Below, in pieces: positions 34,623 to 42,980 of a DNA stretch of 64,000 bases. Both the position numbers and the translations under genes were made by a program. Positions within the stretch are counted from its first letter, which is position 1. Each line of letters begins with the position of its first letter. Under the pieces are notes generated by a model that was not told the origin of the DNA, did not search any database, and saw only the letters and a program-made list of their open reading frames with translations. The stretch covers positions 27,268 through 91,267 of the forward strand of contig NZ_CALGNH010000014.1 in the NCBI RefSeq assembly GCF_937958655.1, written 5' to 3'. The DNA is from an uncultured Winogradskyella sp. (GTDB lineage: Bacteria > Bacteroidota > Bacteroidia > Flavobacteriales > Flavobacteriaceae).

Positions 34623-36563
34623 ATGAGTAATAGCAACGAATTTGGAAACATTTCATTTGATTTGCCTAAGCATCAATCTAACGTTATTAAGGTTATTGGT
34701 GTCGGTGGTGGTGGTAGCAATGCCATTAATCACATGTTTCAGCAAGGCATAAAAGGTGTTGATTTTGTGATTTGTAACACAGATGCTCAAGCCTTACAGA
34801 ATAGTGGTGTTCCTAATAAAATACAATTAGGTGTTAACTTAACCGAAGGATTAGGTGCAGGTGCAAACCCAGATGTTGGTGAGCAGGCTGCTGTAGAAAG
34901 TTTAGAAGATATTCGCAGAATGTTAGATACCAATACAAAGATGGTATTTATCACTGCTGGTATGGGTGGAGGTACTGGTACAGGTGCGGCACCTATCATT
35001 GCAAAAATGGCAAAAGAATTAGATATACTTACCGTTGGCATTGTAACAATGCCTTTTCAATTTGAAGGTAAGATGCGTAACGAACAAGCGCAACGTGGTA
35101 TCGAAAAATTGCGAGTTCATGTAGATTCGTTGGTTGTTATTAATAATAACAAACTACGAGAAGTTTATGGAAATTTAGGCTTTAAAGCTGGTTTCTCTAA
35201 AGCAGATGAGGTATTATCTACAGCTTCAAGAGGAATTGCAGAGGTAATTACACATCATTACACACAAAACATTGATTTACGCGATGCAAAAACAGTTTTA
35301 AGTAATAGTGGAACAGCCATTATGGGTTCAGCTACAGCATCTGGACAAACCAGAGCGCAAGAAGCTATAATGAAAGCTTTAGATTCACCATTACTTAATG
35401 ATAATAAAATAACAGGTGCCAAAAACGTATTGTTGCTTATCGTTTCTGGTTCACAAGAAATTACTATCGATGAAATTGGTGAAATTAATGACCACATACA
35501 AAGTGAAGCAGGTCATGGTGCCAATATTATAATGGGAGTTGGTGAGGATGAAGCTTTACAAGAATCTATTGCTGTAACCATTATAGCTACAGGTTTTGAT
35601 ATAGACCAGCAAAATGAAATTTCTAATACAGAAGCCAAAAAAGTAATACACGCCTTAGAAGAAGAGGTGGTTGAGGAAGTGAGTACTCAAGAAAGAGAGC
35701 CAGCAATTATAACACCAGATATCGTTTTAGAAGAACAAAAAGAAACACCAATTGTAAAGCATGTATTGATTGATGAGGACGATATTGAGCCAAAAGTAAA
35801 TACGAGTATGGATATCATTCCTACAACCGATTTACTTAAAAATATGAGTGTAGTATATGATGAGGTATTAGATACAAAATCCGAACCCCAAATTACAAAA
35901 GTTGAGCCAGAGGAATTTATCATTACACCAATAGAAAATAAGGCTGAGGCTATTGAGATTGAGCCAGAAGAAGAACAAATTACATTAACTTTTGATTTGC
36001 CATTGTCTAATAATGAGCCAGAAAAAATTGAAGAACCAGAGGCTGATGAAGAAAAAATGTTTTTTAGTTTAGATGAAGATATAAAGAACCTTGAGGTCAA
36101 TGAGCCAGTAGAAATTATTTCAGTAACCGAAGTTAATGAAGAAGGTGAGAAGCGTTATGCTTTAGAAGACGATTTTGAAACCTATGAATCTTCAATGAAT
36201 ACAAAAGCGGAAGGTATAGAGGTTAAAGAAGAAATAGTTTTTGAGAAGAAAGTTTTACCTGTTGAAGACGTCGAAGAAACCTTAGAGGAAGAGATTGACC
36301 CAATGAATAGTCCAATTTCTGAGCTTATAAAGGCACGTGCTGATGAGCGAAGAAAACATATGAAAGACTTTAATTATAAGTTTAATACAGCAAAGATTGA
36401 CGAAATAGAAAAAGAGCCTGCTTATAAAAGACAAGGTGTTAACTTAGAAGATGCACAGCATTCTTCAGAAACTAATGCTTCTAGGATGTCTGTCGGTACA
36501 GATGATAACGACGATATTCAATTGAGAAGTAATAATTCATTCTTACACGATAACGTAGATTAA
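34623..36563 (+). CDS. ftsZ: Tubulin-like division GTPase FtsZ with long acidic C-terminal tail
   Basis: 646-residue Z-ring GTPase. The GTPase domain covers about residues 18-320 with the tubulin signature GMGGGTGTG at 113-121, NNNKL and the T7 loop GFDIDQ. After residue 335 comes an exceptionally long, Glu/Asp-rich, probably disordered linker of about 270 residues, against about 60 in E. coli FtsZ; long tails are usual in Flavobacteriia. A basic segment RADERRKHMKDFNYKF lies near residue 580, possibly an interaction site. Ends at a terminator, closing the dcw cluster. Confidence 0.97.
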   Translation: MSNSNEFGNISFDLPKHQSNVIKVIGVGGGGSNAINHMFQQGIKGVDFVICNTDAQALQNSGVPNKIQLGVNLTEGLGAGANPDVGEQAAVESLEDIRRMLDTNTKMVFITAGMGGGTGTGAAPIIAKMAKELDILTVGIVTMPFQFEGKMRNEQAQRGIEKLRVHVDSLVVINNNKLREVYGNLGFKAGFSKADEVLSTASRGIAEVITHHYTQNIDLRDAKTVLSNSGTAIMGSATASGQTRAQEAIMKALDSPLLNDNKITGAKNVLLLIVSGSQEITIDEIGEINDHIQSEAGHGANIIMGVGEDEALQESIAVTIIATGFDIDQQNEISNTEAKKVIHALEEEVVEEVSTQEREPAIITPDIVLEEQKETPIVKHVLIDEDDIEPKVNTSMDIIPTTDLLKNMSVVYDEVLDTKSEPQITKVEPEEFIITPIENKAEAIEIEPEEEQITLTFDLPLSNNEPEKIEEPEADEEKMFFSLDEDIKNLEVNEPVEIISVTEVNEEGEKRYALEDDFETYESSMNTKAEGIEVKEEIVFEKKVLPVEDVEETLEEEIDPMNSPISELIKARADERRKHMKDFNYKFNTAKIDEIEKEPAYKRQGVNLEDAQHSSETNASRMSVGTDDNDDIQLRSNNSFLHDNVD

Positions 36564-36604
36564 TAAGTTTAAGTTAAGTATTATAATATATAATACCAAG
36601 GTCT

Positions 36605-36641
36605 ACAACCCAAGGCATTCCCTCAATGTTTTGGGTTTTTT
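36605..36641 (+). terminator. Terminator after ftsZ
   Basis: AACCCAA-GG-CATT-CCCTC-AATG-TT-TTGGGTT with a following T-tract: a 7-bp outer and a 4-bp inner stem, about 40 bases after the ftsZ stop. Confidence 0.85.
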
Positions 36642-36707
36642 GTTGTGAGTTATCAAAATCAAAACTAACTTTTTTAGTATATTCGCTGTCCGTAAAATTT
36701 AAGGAAT

Positions 36708-37157
36708 ATGAGTTTACAAGATGATGTTATGGTTGCTATGAAAAAAGCAATGAAAGAAAAAGACCAAACTGCTTTAGCGGCACTTAGAGCGGTTAAATCT
36801 GAAATATTGTTAGCAAAAACAGCGTCTGGTTCTGGTGAAGAATTAACGGAAGAACAGGAGATAAAGATTTTATCAAAAATGGTAAAGCAACGCAAAGATA
36901 GTGCGGCAATATTCTTAGAACAAGATCGTAAAGATTTAGCACTACCAGAAATAGACCAGGCCGAAGTTATCAGTCAGTTTTTACCAGAAGCCCTAAGCGA
37001 AGAAGAAATAGAGAAAGTCGTTATTATGACTATTGATGAGGTTGGAGCACAAGGCATGAAAGATATGGGTAAGGTTATGGGTATTTTATCTAAAAAATTA
37101 GCTGGGCAAGCAGATGGGAAAACAATTTCAACAATTGTAAAAACTAAGTTATCTTAA
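36708..37157 (+). CDS. GatB/YqeY domain-containing protein
   Basis: 149-residue all-helical protein of the YqeY family, related to the tail domain of GatB in the tRNA-dependent amidotransferase. MSLQDDVMVAMKKAMKEKD at the N-terminus, IKILSKMVKQRKDSA and MGKVMGILSKKLAGQADGK at the end are typical. The exact role of stand-alone members is not settled; tRNA binding is likely. Usual neighbour of ftsZ in flavobacteria, here just before tRNA-Arg. Confidence 0.93.
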   Translation: MSLQDDVMVAMKKAMKEKDQTALAALRAVKSEILLAKTASGSGEELTEEQEIKILSKMVKQRKDSAAIFLEQDRKDLALPEIDQAEVISQFLPEALSEEEIEKVVIMTIDEVGAQGMKDMGKVMGILSKKLAGQADGKTISTIVKTKLS

Positions 37158-37186
37158 ATAGATACTTGGTCTAGCAGGTAATTATG

Positions 37187-37259
37187 GCCTCGTAGTTCAA
37201 CTGGATAGAATATCAGATTTCGGCTCTGAGGGTTGGGGGTTCGAATCCCTTCGAGGTCA
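37187..37259 (+). tRNA. tRNA-Arg (anticodon TCG)
   Basis: Full cloverleaf. Acceptor GGCCTCG pairs with CGAGGTC (one G-U), discriminator A; D-arm region AGTTCAACTGGATAGA; anticodon stem TCAGA/TCTGA with loop TTTCGGC, anticodon TCG for CGA-type arginine codons; T-arm GGGGG-TTCGAAT-CCCTT with two G-U pairs. CCA is not encoded. Followed by a long hairpin terminator and a decayed copy of the same region. Confidence 0.95.
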
Positions 37260-37264
37260 CGAAT

Positions 37265-37324
37265 AAATAGAAAAAGGTTAAAAGAAATTGAGTTTACTCA
37301 GATTTTTTTAACCTTTTTCTATTT
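37265..37324 (+). terminator. Terminator after tRNA-Arg
   Basis: AAATAGAAAAAGGTTAAAA pairs with the sequence TTTTAACCTTTTTCTATTT over about 18 bp, with the loop containing TTGAGTTTACTCAG. Starts 5 bases after the tRNA. Confidence 0.85.
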
Positions 37325-37366
37325 TTAGAACGGAGCTCTGAAGGATGCGCGAAGCTAATTCTGTTT

Positions 37367-37530
37367 GTGATAGTTTGTATCAATAAAATATCCTCACTTA
37401 AAAGGTTGAAACTTTGTCTTGTTATGGTCACAAATAAATGTAAAAACTGAAAGCTAAATTTAATTTACTCAAAATTTTGTTAGCGGTTTTTTCTTTTTAA
37501 AAGGGGTGCTTTGAGGGGTGCAAAAGCAAT
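37367..37530 (+). pseudogene. Decayed tandem copy of the tRNA-Arg 3' half and its downstream region
   Basis: GGTCAC-AATAAAT at 37426 repeats the end of the tRNA plus its flank (GGTCACGAATAAAT at 37255) at an offset of about 171 bases. The similarity continues through TTTACTCA and the hairpin to a matching GG-GCT-TGA-GG-TGC segment (37332 versus 37505). Upstream, AATATC and GGTTG at 37387-37408 align loosely with the tRNA body, but stems are lost, so no functional tRNA is encoded. Confidence 0.6.
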
Positions 37531-37626
37531 CCAAAAGGGTATTTAGATGATATTTTCCTTTTGTATTTTGTTAATTAGCAGATTTATTTAGTATAAAGTT
37601 TAAATCCTTTATAGATTTAAATTAAT

Positions 37627-37682
37627 AAAAAGTCCAACCCCATAAAATTGAGCTCACGCAGTTTTAAAGGGTTTGGCTTTTA
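37627..37682. terminator. Third hairpin of the tRNA-downstream region
   Basis: AAAAGTCCAACCC pairs with GGGTTTGGCTTTT (one mismatch, one G-U); its loop TTGAGCTCACGCAG resembles the loop TTGAGTTTACTCAG of the first hairpin. Apart from these hairpins and the decayed tRNA copy, the stretch 37260-37856 shows no gene. Confidence 0.6.
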
Positions 37683-37856
37683 GGTTTAATAATTCTCATC
37701 GCTTTAATATTTTTGAAATGGATAATAATGCCTATCAAAACTTAAGGGTTAATTTAAATTATAACTCTATTTCAGTATATTCGGCACATATTTAAGATGT
37801 CTATAATTTATCGTTAATAAACCTAATCACCTATAAAGAACCTAACCCTAAAGTTT

Positions 37857-38663
37857 ATGTTTTTAGTTGTCTTTTTTGTGGGTATGACCTTAGTAATCCT
37901 TAGCAGATTTTATGTGTTTATTGAGCAGCAATATGCACTAAAATTCAACAGTCCTTTTTTTAGAACTTTTATTCTTTTTAAGAAAACACTGCCTAAAAGC
38001 CAACGCCTCATCCTTGAACGCAAATTTTTATTTTACAATCAACTAGACCACAGAGATAAAACTATTTTTCAGCATAGAATGGTCGCATTTATAAATTCAA
38101 AAACGTTTATTGGAAGAGAAGGTTTAAAGATAACTGATGATATGAAGACGTTAATTTCTGCCACTGCAGTAATGCTAACCTTTGGCTTTAGGAATTATAA
38201 GCTTCATTTATTTGAAAACATAATAGTTTATCCAAAAATGTACTACTCTCAAATTAACGAGACCTATCATAAAGGGGAAATAAATCCGAGATTGAAGACC
38301 ATTGTGTTTTCGTGGGAAGATTTTGAACATGGCTATAAAGTGGGAGATGATAATCTAAATCTAGGAATTCATGAGTTTGGACATGCTATTCATTTAAATG
38401 CCTTTAAAAATAGCGATATTAGCAGCCAGATTTTTAATAATGGTTTTGGGAACATAACTACATATCTTAACGAACACAAAACAGTAAGATTTAAATTAAT
38501 TGAATCTCGTTATTTTAGGGAATATGCTTTTACAAACCACTATGAATTCTTTGCAGTATTATTAGAAAATTTTATGGAGACGCCAGAGCATTTTAGATAT
38601 CAATTCCCAGAACTCTATCGCTATATGAAAGGTATGCTCAATTTTAATTTTGCGAATTACTAG
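37857..38663 (+). CDS. MtfA-like zinc metallopeptidase (M90 type)
   Basis: 268-residue protein related to MtfA (Mlc titration factor A). One N-terminal hydrophobic helix (MFLVVFFVGMTLVILSRFYV) anchors it. The zincin motif HEFGHAIHL lies near residue 172, preceded by a conserved LGIHE context, and a downstream glutamate occurs in YEFFAVLLENF (near residue 240). In E. coli MtfA binds the repressor Mlc and has aminopeptidase activity; here a membrane-attached peptidase of unknown target is inferred. Confidence 0.87.
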   Translation: MFLVVFFVGMTLVILSRFYVFIEQQYALKFNSPFFRTFILFKKTLPKSQRLILERKFLFYNQLDHRDKTIFQHRMVAFINSKTFIGREGLKITDDMKTLISATAVMLTFGFRNYKLHLFENIIVYPKMYYSQINETYHKGEINPRLKTIVFSWEDFEHGYKVGDDNLNLGIHEFGHAIHLNAFKNSDISSQIFNNGFGNITTYLNEHKTVRFKLIESRYFREYAFTNHYEFFAVLLENFMETPEHFRYQFPELYRYMKGMLNFNFANY

Positions 38664-38714
38664 TTAAGAATAAATAAAATATTATTTTTAAATCCTTTTA
38701 AATTAAATACTTAT

Positions 38715-39656
38715 ATGAAAAAAATATTGGTTACAGGTGGTGCTGGTTTTGTAGGGTCACATTTATGCGAACGTTTATTAAATGAAGGTAATGAAGTTAT
38801 CTGTTTAGATAATTATTTTACTGGTGCAAAAAGGAACATAGAGCACTTAATGGATCATAACTACTTTGAGTTGGTAAGGCATGATATTACAAATCCGTAT
38901 ATGGTAGAAGTTGATGAGATTTATAATTTAGCTTGCCCTGCTTCACCTGTTCATTATCAATATAACCCTATTAAAACCGTTAAAACTTCTGTAATGGGAG
39001 CTATTAATATGTTAGGTTTGGCTAAGCGTGTTAAAGCTAAAATATTACAAGCGTCTACGAGCGAGGTTTATGGAGATCCTAATGTACACCCACAGAAAGA
39101 AAGTTACTGGGGAAATGTAAACCCAATAGGTCAAAGGTCTTGTTATGATGAAGGTAAACGCTGTGCAGAAACATTGTTTATGGATTATCATAAAGAGAAT
39201 AAGGTTAAGATAAAGATTATAAGAATATTTAATACCTACGGACCACGCATGCACCCTCAAGATGGTAGAGTAGTGTCTAATTTTATAGTCCAAGCACTAA
39301 AAGGCGATGATATTACCATCTTTGGTGATGGAAAACAGACACGAAGTTTTCAGTATGTAGATGATTTGGTGGAAGGTACTTGCCGTATGATGAATAGTAG
39401 AGATGGCTTTGTTGGTCCGGTAAATATTGGTAATCCAGTAGAGTTTACCATGTTACAACTAGCGCAAGAGGTAATAGAATTAACAAATTCTAAATCTAAG
39501 TTAACGTATTTACCTTTACCTCAAGACGATCCTATGCAGCGTAAGCCAGATATTAGTCTAGCTAAAAAGGAGCTTAATGGCTGGGAACCTAAAGTACATT
39601 TAAAAGAAGGACTTAAGCATACTATTAAATACTTTGATCAATTGTTATCAGAATAA
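38715..39656 (+). CDS. uxs: UDP-glucuronate decarboxylase (UDP-xylose synthase)
   Basis: 313-residue extended SDR enzyme converting UDP-glucuronate to UDP-xylose through a 4-keto intermediate. NAD-binding [11 protein letters not shown] at residues 8-18, catalytic Ser/Thr in [10 protein letters not shown], and YxxxK as YDEGK near residue 145; [16 protein letters not shown] and [10 protein letters not shown] are highly typical for the UXS group. It would feed the surface-polysaccharide pathway located 7 kb downstream, from which it is separated by a minus-strand block. Confidence 0.95.
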   Translation: MKKILVTGGAGFVGSHLCERLLNEGNEVICLDNYFTGAKRNIEHLMDHNYFELVRHDITNPYMVEVDEIYNLACPASPVHYQYNPIKTVKTSVMGAINMLGLAKRVKAKILQASTSEVYGDPNVHPQKESYWGNVNPIGQRSCYDEGKRCAETLFMDYHKENKVKIKIIRIFNTYGPRMHPQDGRVVSNFIVQALKGDDITIFGDGKQTRSFQYVDDLVEGTCRMMNSRDGFVGPVNIGNPVEFTMLQLAQEVIELTNSKSKLTYLPLPQDDPMQRKPDISLAKKELNGWEPKVHLKEGLKHTIKYFDQLLSE

Positions 39657-39687
39657 ATTTATTTGCTCTTGTAAAAGACTTCAAAAT

Positions 39688-39720
39688 AAAAAAAGCCTCA
39701 TATTTTATGAGGCTTTTTTT
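39688..39720. terminator. Bidirectional terminator
   Basis: Perfect 15-bp stem AAAAAAAGCCTCATA / TATGAGGCTTTTTTT with a TTT loop between convergent uxs and the beta-barrel gene. Confidence 0.93.
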
Positions 39721-39745
39721 ATTTAATAATATAGTTGGTCACAAT

Positions 39746-40312
39746 CTACAAAGCAAATATTAATTGTAAGTGAGATTGAAAGTGGTTATTATCAAAACCG
39801 CTATCCTTATGATTAAAGGCAAATTTACCTATGGTCTGTAATCTTGCTCCAAGTGTTTTTCTTCTATTAAACCAAACAAGTACTCCACCACCAAGGTTAA
39901 ATGATAAATTAACTTCATCTACTGAAAAAAGACCAAGACCAGAATTGGCATAAATCTCAAGCCATTCAACGTCTGGTAAGATATGTTTACCAAAATAATA
40001 CTTAACGTGTGTATCAAAGGATGTATACGTAAAATCTTCTTTCAGAGTAACACCGTCAATGGTATTTCCTTCAGGAAATTTATTTAATGTGAACGCTTGT
40101 TCAATAGATAAACCAGAATCCCAAATGAGTTCTACTCCTAAAGATAAAGGCAAGCCATTTGCCCAATCTCCTGGGCTATTAAAAGGTGATCTCGTTCCAA
40201 GACTATTTATAGAGTTAAGACCTACACTGGCAAACCAGTCCTTATCGCTTCTTTGCGCAAAAGAAAAAGAACTCACAAAGATTAATATTAATAATAGAGT
40301 TGTTTTATTCAT
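39746..40312 (-). CDS. Putative outer-membrane beta-barrel protein
   Basis: 188 residues with a signal peptide ending SFAQ (about residue 20). The mature part alternates polar and aromatic/hydrophobic residues in strands (WFASVGLNSI, LSLGVELIWDS, FDTHVKYYFG, LEIYANSGLGLF) and ends in a C-terminal strand HFQSHLQLIFAL, as in small outer-membrane barrels. No specific family recognised. It has a consensus promoter with flanking palindromes, suggesting strong regulated expression. Confidence 0.78.
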   Translation of the reverse strand: MNKTTLLLILIFVSSFSFAQRSDKDWFASVGLNSINSLGTRSPFNSPGDWANGLPLSLGVELIWDSGLSIEQAFTLNKFPEGNTIDGVTLKEDFTYTSFDTHVKYYFGKHILPDVEWLEIYANSGLGLFSVDEVNLSFNLGGGVLVWFNRRKTLGARLQTIGKFAFNHKDSGFDNNHFQSHLQLIFAL

Positions 40313-40328
40313 GTTAAAATAATTTTAT

Positions 40329-40359
40329 CAAAGTTAAACTTTATGCTTTATAAAACAAA
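40329..40359 (-). promoter_or_regulatory. Consensus Bacteroidota promoter (TTTG-N19-TAnnTTTG)
   Basis: Minus strand: TTTG (40356-40359), 19-base spacer, TAACTTTG (40329-40336), 17 bases before the start codon of the beta-barrel gene. This matches the full -33/-7 consensus for the Bacteroidota housekeeping sigma factor. Confidence 0.85.
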
Positions 40360-40365
40360 TTATAA

Positions 40366-40386
40366 GTTAAACTTATTAAGTTTAAC
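40366..40386. promoter_or_regulatory. Palindrome upstream of the beta-barrel promoter
   Basis: GTTAAACTT-ATT-AAGTTTAAC, a perfect 9-bp inverted repeat directly upstream of the -33 element; a third GTTAAACTT copy lies at 40333-40341, overlapping the -7 element. Likely operator pair; it may also serve as a hairpin after the nucleotidyltransferase gene. Confidence 0.6.
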
Positions 40387-40396
40387 AAATTCTATG

Positions 40397-41461
40397 TTAA
40401 GATCCTTTTAATAATAAGGTTAAACGCTTGGTAATGCGTTTTCTATCTTTTATTATAGCTTTTCTGTATGCGTTGTTTGTACAGAAAAATTTGATGCGAT
40501 TTAAGATCAGCTTTAAATTGTATTTTAAAGTAATAATTCTATTCCAAATCTTATAAAATCTTGGGTGTTTGAGTTTATATAAATAAAATTTTTTAGCAAA
40601 TAACTGATTATCAATTATTTGACCGTTAGTATCTGCAAAAAATAAATTAATTATTGTATTGTAATCTTTAATTATTTTTTCATTATACCATAAGGGCTTT
40701 AGTCCTTTTGTTTTTATCAACAAAATAGTGTCGTATGCTGATCTAAAATTAATGTTGTTATATAAATTACCATTATCATTAACTTGAAAGTTTAGAATAT
40801 TATGTTTTAGTAAATGATTAAACGATGGTATACATATATTATGTTGTGTCTGTTTTTCTTTAAAAATGTTAGTGCTTCTTAAGTCATCATCCGCATAATC
40901 CATAAATAATTTACGATGTAATTCTACGGCACAAATAAATTTATTGGTTTTAAGTCTTGGTAAATGTTTATGTTCAAAAAAATCATCGCCCAGCGTATGT
41001 TCCGCTGGTGTATAACTGTGGTTTTTTAGTAATTTAAAAGCCTGGTTGAGTTGTTGTTTAGGTATAAGTATATCTATATCTCCAATCATACGTTCGCCTT
41101 TATCGGTATACAGATTACTTATTAATAATGCTGATCCTTTTAGAAAAACATAATTAATTTTATGTTCATTTAATAGTTGAGATAAACTTAATATTTGTTT
41201 TAATATTAATTCATTTCTATTTCTGTTAAGTTCTGTTATCTCTTTTAGATAAGTATTTAATTCACTAGGTAATACGTGTGTTAGTTTTTTAACTAAAAGT
41301 CTACAATATATGGCGGGTAACACTAAGTGTTTGCTTCCTTGTATTACAATGGCGTCCCAGTCTATTAAAGGACTTTTTAGATGAGATTCTAAGTCGCTAT
41401 TATTTTTTTTAAAACTGAGTATGTCCGCTATATTTTGATATGTCTCAGTTAAATTACGCAT
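40397..41461 (-). CDS. Nucleotidyltransferase-fold protein (PF14907-like)
   Basis: 354 residues. The nucleotidyltransferase core shows FLKGSALL at residues 106-113 and the metal-binding GDIDIL at 127-132; a VELHRKL segment follows near residue 180. This matches the uncharacterised nucleotidyltransferase family often found next to HPr-kinase-like genes in lasso-peptide and exopolysaccharide loci. The C-terminal third is basic and helical. It starts 30 bases after the kinase-like gene and is the last gene of an operon with it and a small exported peptide. The transferred nucleotide and target are unknown. Confidence 0.85.
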   Translation of the reverse strand: MRNLTETYQNIADILSFKKNNSDLESHLKSPLIDWDAIVIQGSKHLVLPAIYCRLLVKKLTHVLPSELNTYLKEITELNRNRNELILKQILSLSQLLNEHKINYVFLKGSALLISNLYTDKGERMIGDIDILIPKQQLNQAFKLLKNHSYTPAEHTLGDDFFEHKHLPRLKTNKFICAVELHRKLFMDYADDDLRSTNIFKEKQTQHNICIPSFNHLLKHNILNFQVNDNGNLYNNINFRSAYDTILLIKTKGLKPLWYNEKIIKDYNTIINLFFADTNGQIIDNQLFAKKFYLYKLKHPRFYKIWNRIITLKYNLKLILNRIKFFCTNNAYRKAIIKDRKRITKRLTLLLKGS

Positions 41462-41491
41462 AGAAAGATTAATCTGGAAAACAGTAATATA

Positions 41492-42637
41492 CTAATTTAT
41501 TTGATGATTTTTTAGGTCAGCAAATAACGATTTTATTTTAGTTGTTACACTTTCGGTATCACTGTAGGTTAACTCGTAAAATGTTAACGTTGAGAGCCAA
41601 TTTAAAAGTTGCTCGGCATGTGTTTCATTATGAGAGATCCAAGAATCTGGTATAAGGGTTTCCATAACTTTTTTAATAGAGACTTTTTTTAATTGTGTTG
41701 TAGATCCTTCTTTGTAGTTAACCATAACAATTGCTTTACATGGGTAGCTACTTGGGTTTGTAATTGTAGGTGGAATATATTTTATAGCACCTTTTGAGGC
41801 GTTAAGGGTTGTAGTGGTTAAGTTTTCTAAATTAGGAACATAGGCTTTTAAAGCTTTAAATGCACCATGTTTTATAGAGGTCGCGGACGGATTACTATAG
41901 ATGTGTCGGTCTTTAGAAAGTATAGGCGAAACATCGTCAGCAACTATTGTGAACCCTTTTTGTGCCATTAAGGTACATAAGGTGCTTTTACCTTTTCCAG
42001 ATTTACCAACACAGAGTATAGCATTGTGTCCATCAGAAATTGCTGATCCGTGAAATGTGCCAATCCAGTCTGTTTCCTTTTTTTGATGCACTAAACATAA
42101 AAGATGCATAAAAAATTTGCCTTGAATAAAATGAAAGTTCTGTTTTTTAGCCGCCTTCAGTAATATTTGGTTTTTAAAGAGCACTAGTTCATCATCTTTA
42201 AGATAAACATCAAAAATGGTAGTGGATTTATGTTTTAGAGTAGTCTCTAAATGTGCAATTTGCGGATGTATAATATTTTTAATGGATTCTGATCCAAAAT
42301 AAATAGAAAAGGTATTTGTTCCTGCTCGGTAATGCTTCAATATTTGACGCTGAGTAGGGTTAAATTTATGCAGAGATTCTAAATGCTCTATATCCGCTTT
42401 TATATTACAATTTCTAAGATATAAAGATAGATTATTTGCAATAGAAGCTTGTTGGTTACTGCTATACGTATTTTCTAAATTACCCTTAAAGGCTGCTAAT
42501 GATTTAGACGCTAAATAGAGGTCTAAAACACTTTTAAAATCGTTATCAACAACACTATAGACATTAGAATACGAGAACCACAAAACCCAAAACTTACCAA
42601 ATTGTTTTTGATATGTTGGGGAAAGTTTGGTGTCCAA
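41492..42637 (-). CDS. HPr-kinase-like (HprK C-terminal domain) ATP-binding protein
   Basis: 381 residues. The kinase domain has a P-loop GKSGKGKST at 211-219 and, after it, IVADDVSPI with two Asp at 234-235, as in HPr kinases and the serine kinases of lasso-peptide clusters such as the paeninodin kinase. The N-terminal 190 residues are poorly conserved. The canonical HprK DNA/HPr partner domain is absent and no HPr gene is nearby, so the substrate is not HPr. It begins 11 bases after the stop of a 53-residue exported peptide, which is a plausible substrate. Confidence 0.87.
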   Translation of the reverse strand: MDTKLSPTYQKQFGKFWVLWFSYSNVYSVVDNDFKSVLDLYLASKSLAAFKGNLENTYSSNQQASIANNLSLYLRNCNIKADIEHLESLHKFNPTQRQILKHYRAGTNTFSIYFGSESIKNIIHPQIAHLETTLKHKSTTIFDVYLKDDELVLFKNQILLKAAKKQNFHFIQGKFFMHLLCLVHQKKETDWIGTFHGSAISDGHNAILCVGKSGKGKSTLCTLMAQKGFTIVADDVSPILSKDRHIYSNPSATSIKHGAFKALKAYVPNLENLTTTTLNASKGAIKYIPPTITNPSSYPCKAIVMVNYKEGSTTQLKKVSIKKVMETLIPDSWISHNETHAEQLLNWLSTLTFYELTYSDTESVTTKIKSLFADLKNHQIN

Positions 42638-42648
42638 TTTTTAAATTA

Positions 42649-42810
42649 TTAATCTAGAGGATTACCTCCTGGATCTGGAATAGACTGAGCCTGAGATGTT
42701 TGAGGATTTAAAATTAAAAATGTACCAACAGCCGTTATAGCGGCATATTTTCCCATTTTTTTAATGGCGTCTTTGCGTGTAATTTTATAGGTGTTATTGT
42801 CTTTTTTCAT
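42649..42810 (-). CDS. 53-residue Tat-like exported peptide, candidate substrate of the adjacent kinase
   Basis: Short frame found by reading the gap upstream of the kinase. Residues 1-10 are polar, then TRKDAIKKMGKYAAI resembles a twin-arginine type n-region with RK in place of RR, a hydrophobic core TAVGTFLIL, and a cleavage-like site TSQAQ. The predicted mature tail is only about 11 residues, SIPDPGGNPLD, with one Ser. ATG at 42810; stop 11 bases before the kinase start. TATTTTTG (TAnnTTTG) lies at 42833-42840 on the minus strand, though no matching -33 TTTG is seen. Codon usage is like its neighbours. Not recognised as a named family; translation is strongly suggested by the leader-plus-tail design and by its position. 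Confidence 0.75.
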   Translation of the reverse strand: MKKDNNTYKITRKDAIKKMGKYAAITAVGTFLILNPQTSQAQSIPDPGGNPLD

Positions 42811-42980
42811 AGTTTTGGGCTTGATTTGGCTTCAAAAATAATAAAATAATTCACTTATTGGGTTAAAAAGGTACTCGCTTTTTCAATGCTGGTATGGTAA
42901 ACTAGGTTTAATATTCAATTTTATATACGAATATTTTAACATTATAGTTTTTTAAACTATAAATCTAACGTCTAAATCTT

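Noticed and set aside
35687..36100. 137-residue Ser-rich frame antisense to ftsZ
   Set aside because: Arises from the GAA/GAT-rich acidic tail read in reverse; no independent support.
37260..37856. Integrase-bearing mobile element at the tRNA-Arg gene
   Set aside because: No integrase, transposase or phage gene lies downstream; only a decayed duplicate and hairpins remain, so a present element is not supported.
42943..42961. Hairpin TATAGTTT-TTT-AAACTATA as terminator of the T9SS cargo gene
   Set aside because: A+T-only 8-bp stem without a T-tract on the minus strand; too weak to call as a terminator.
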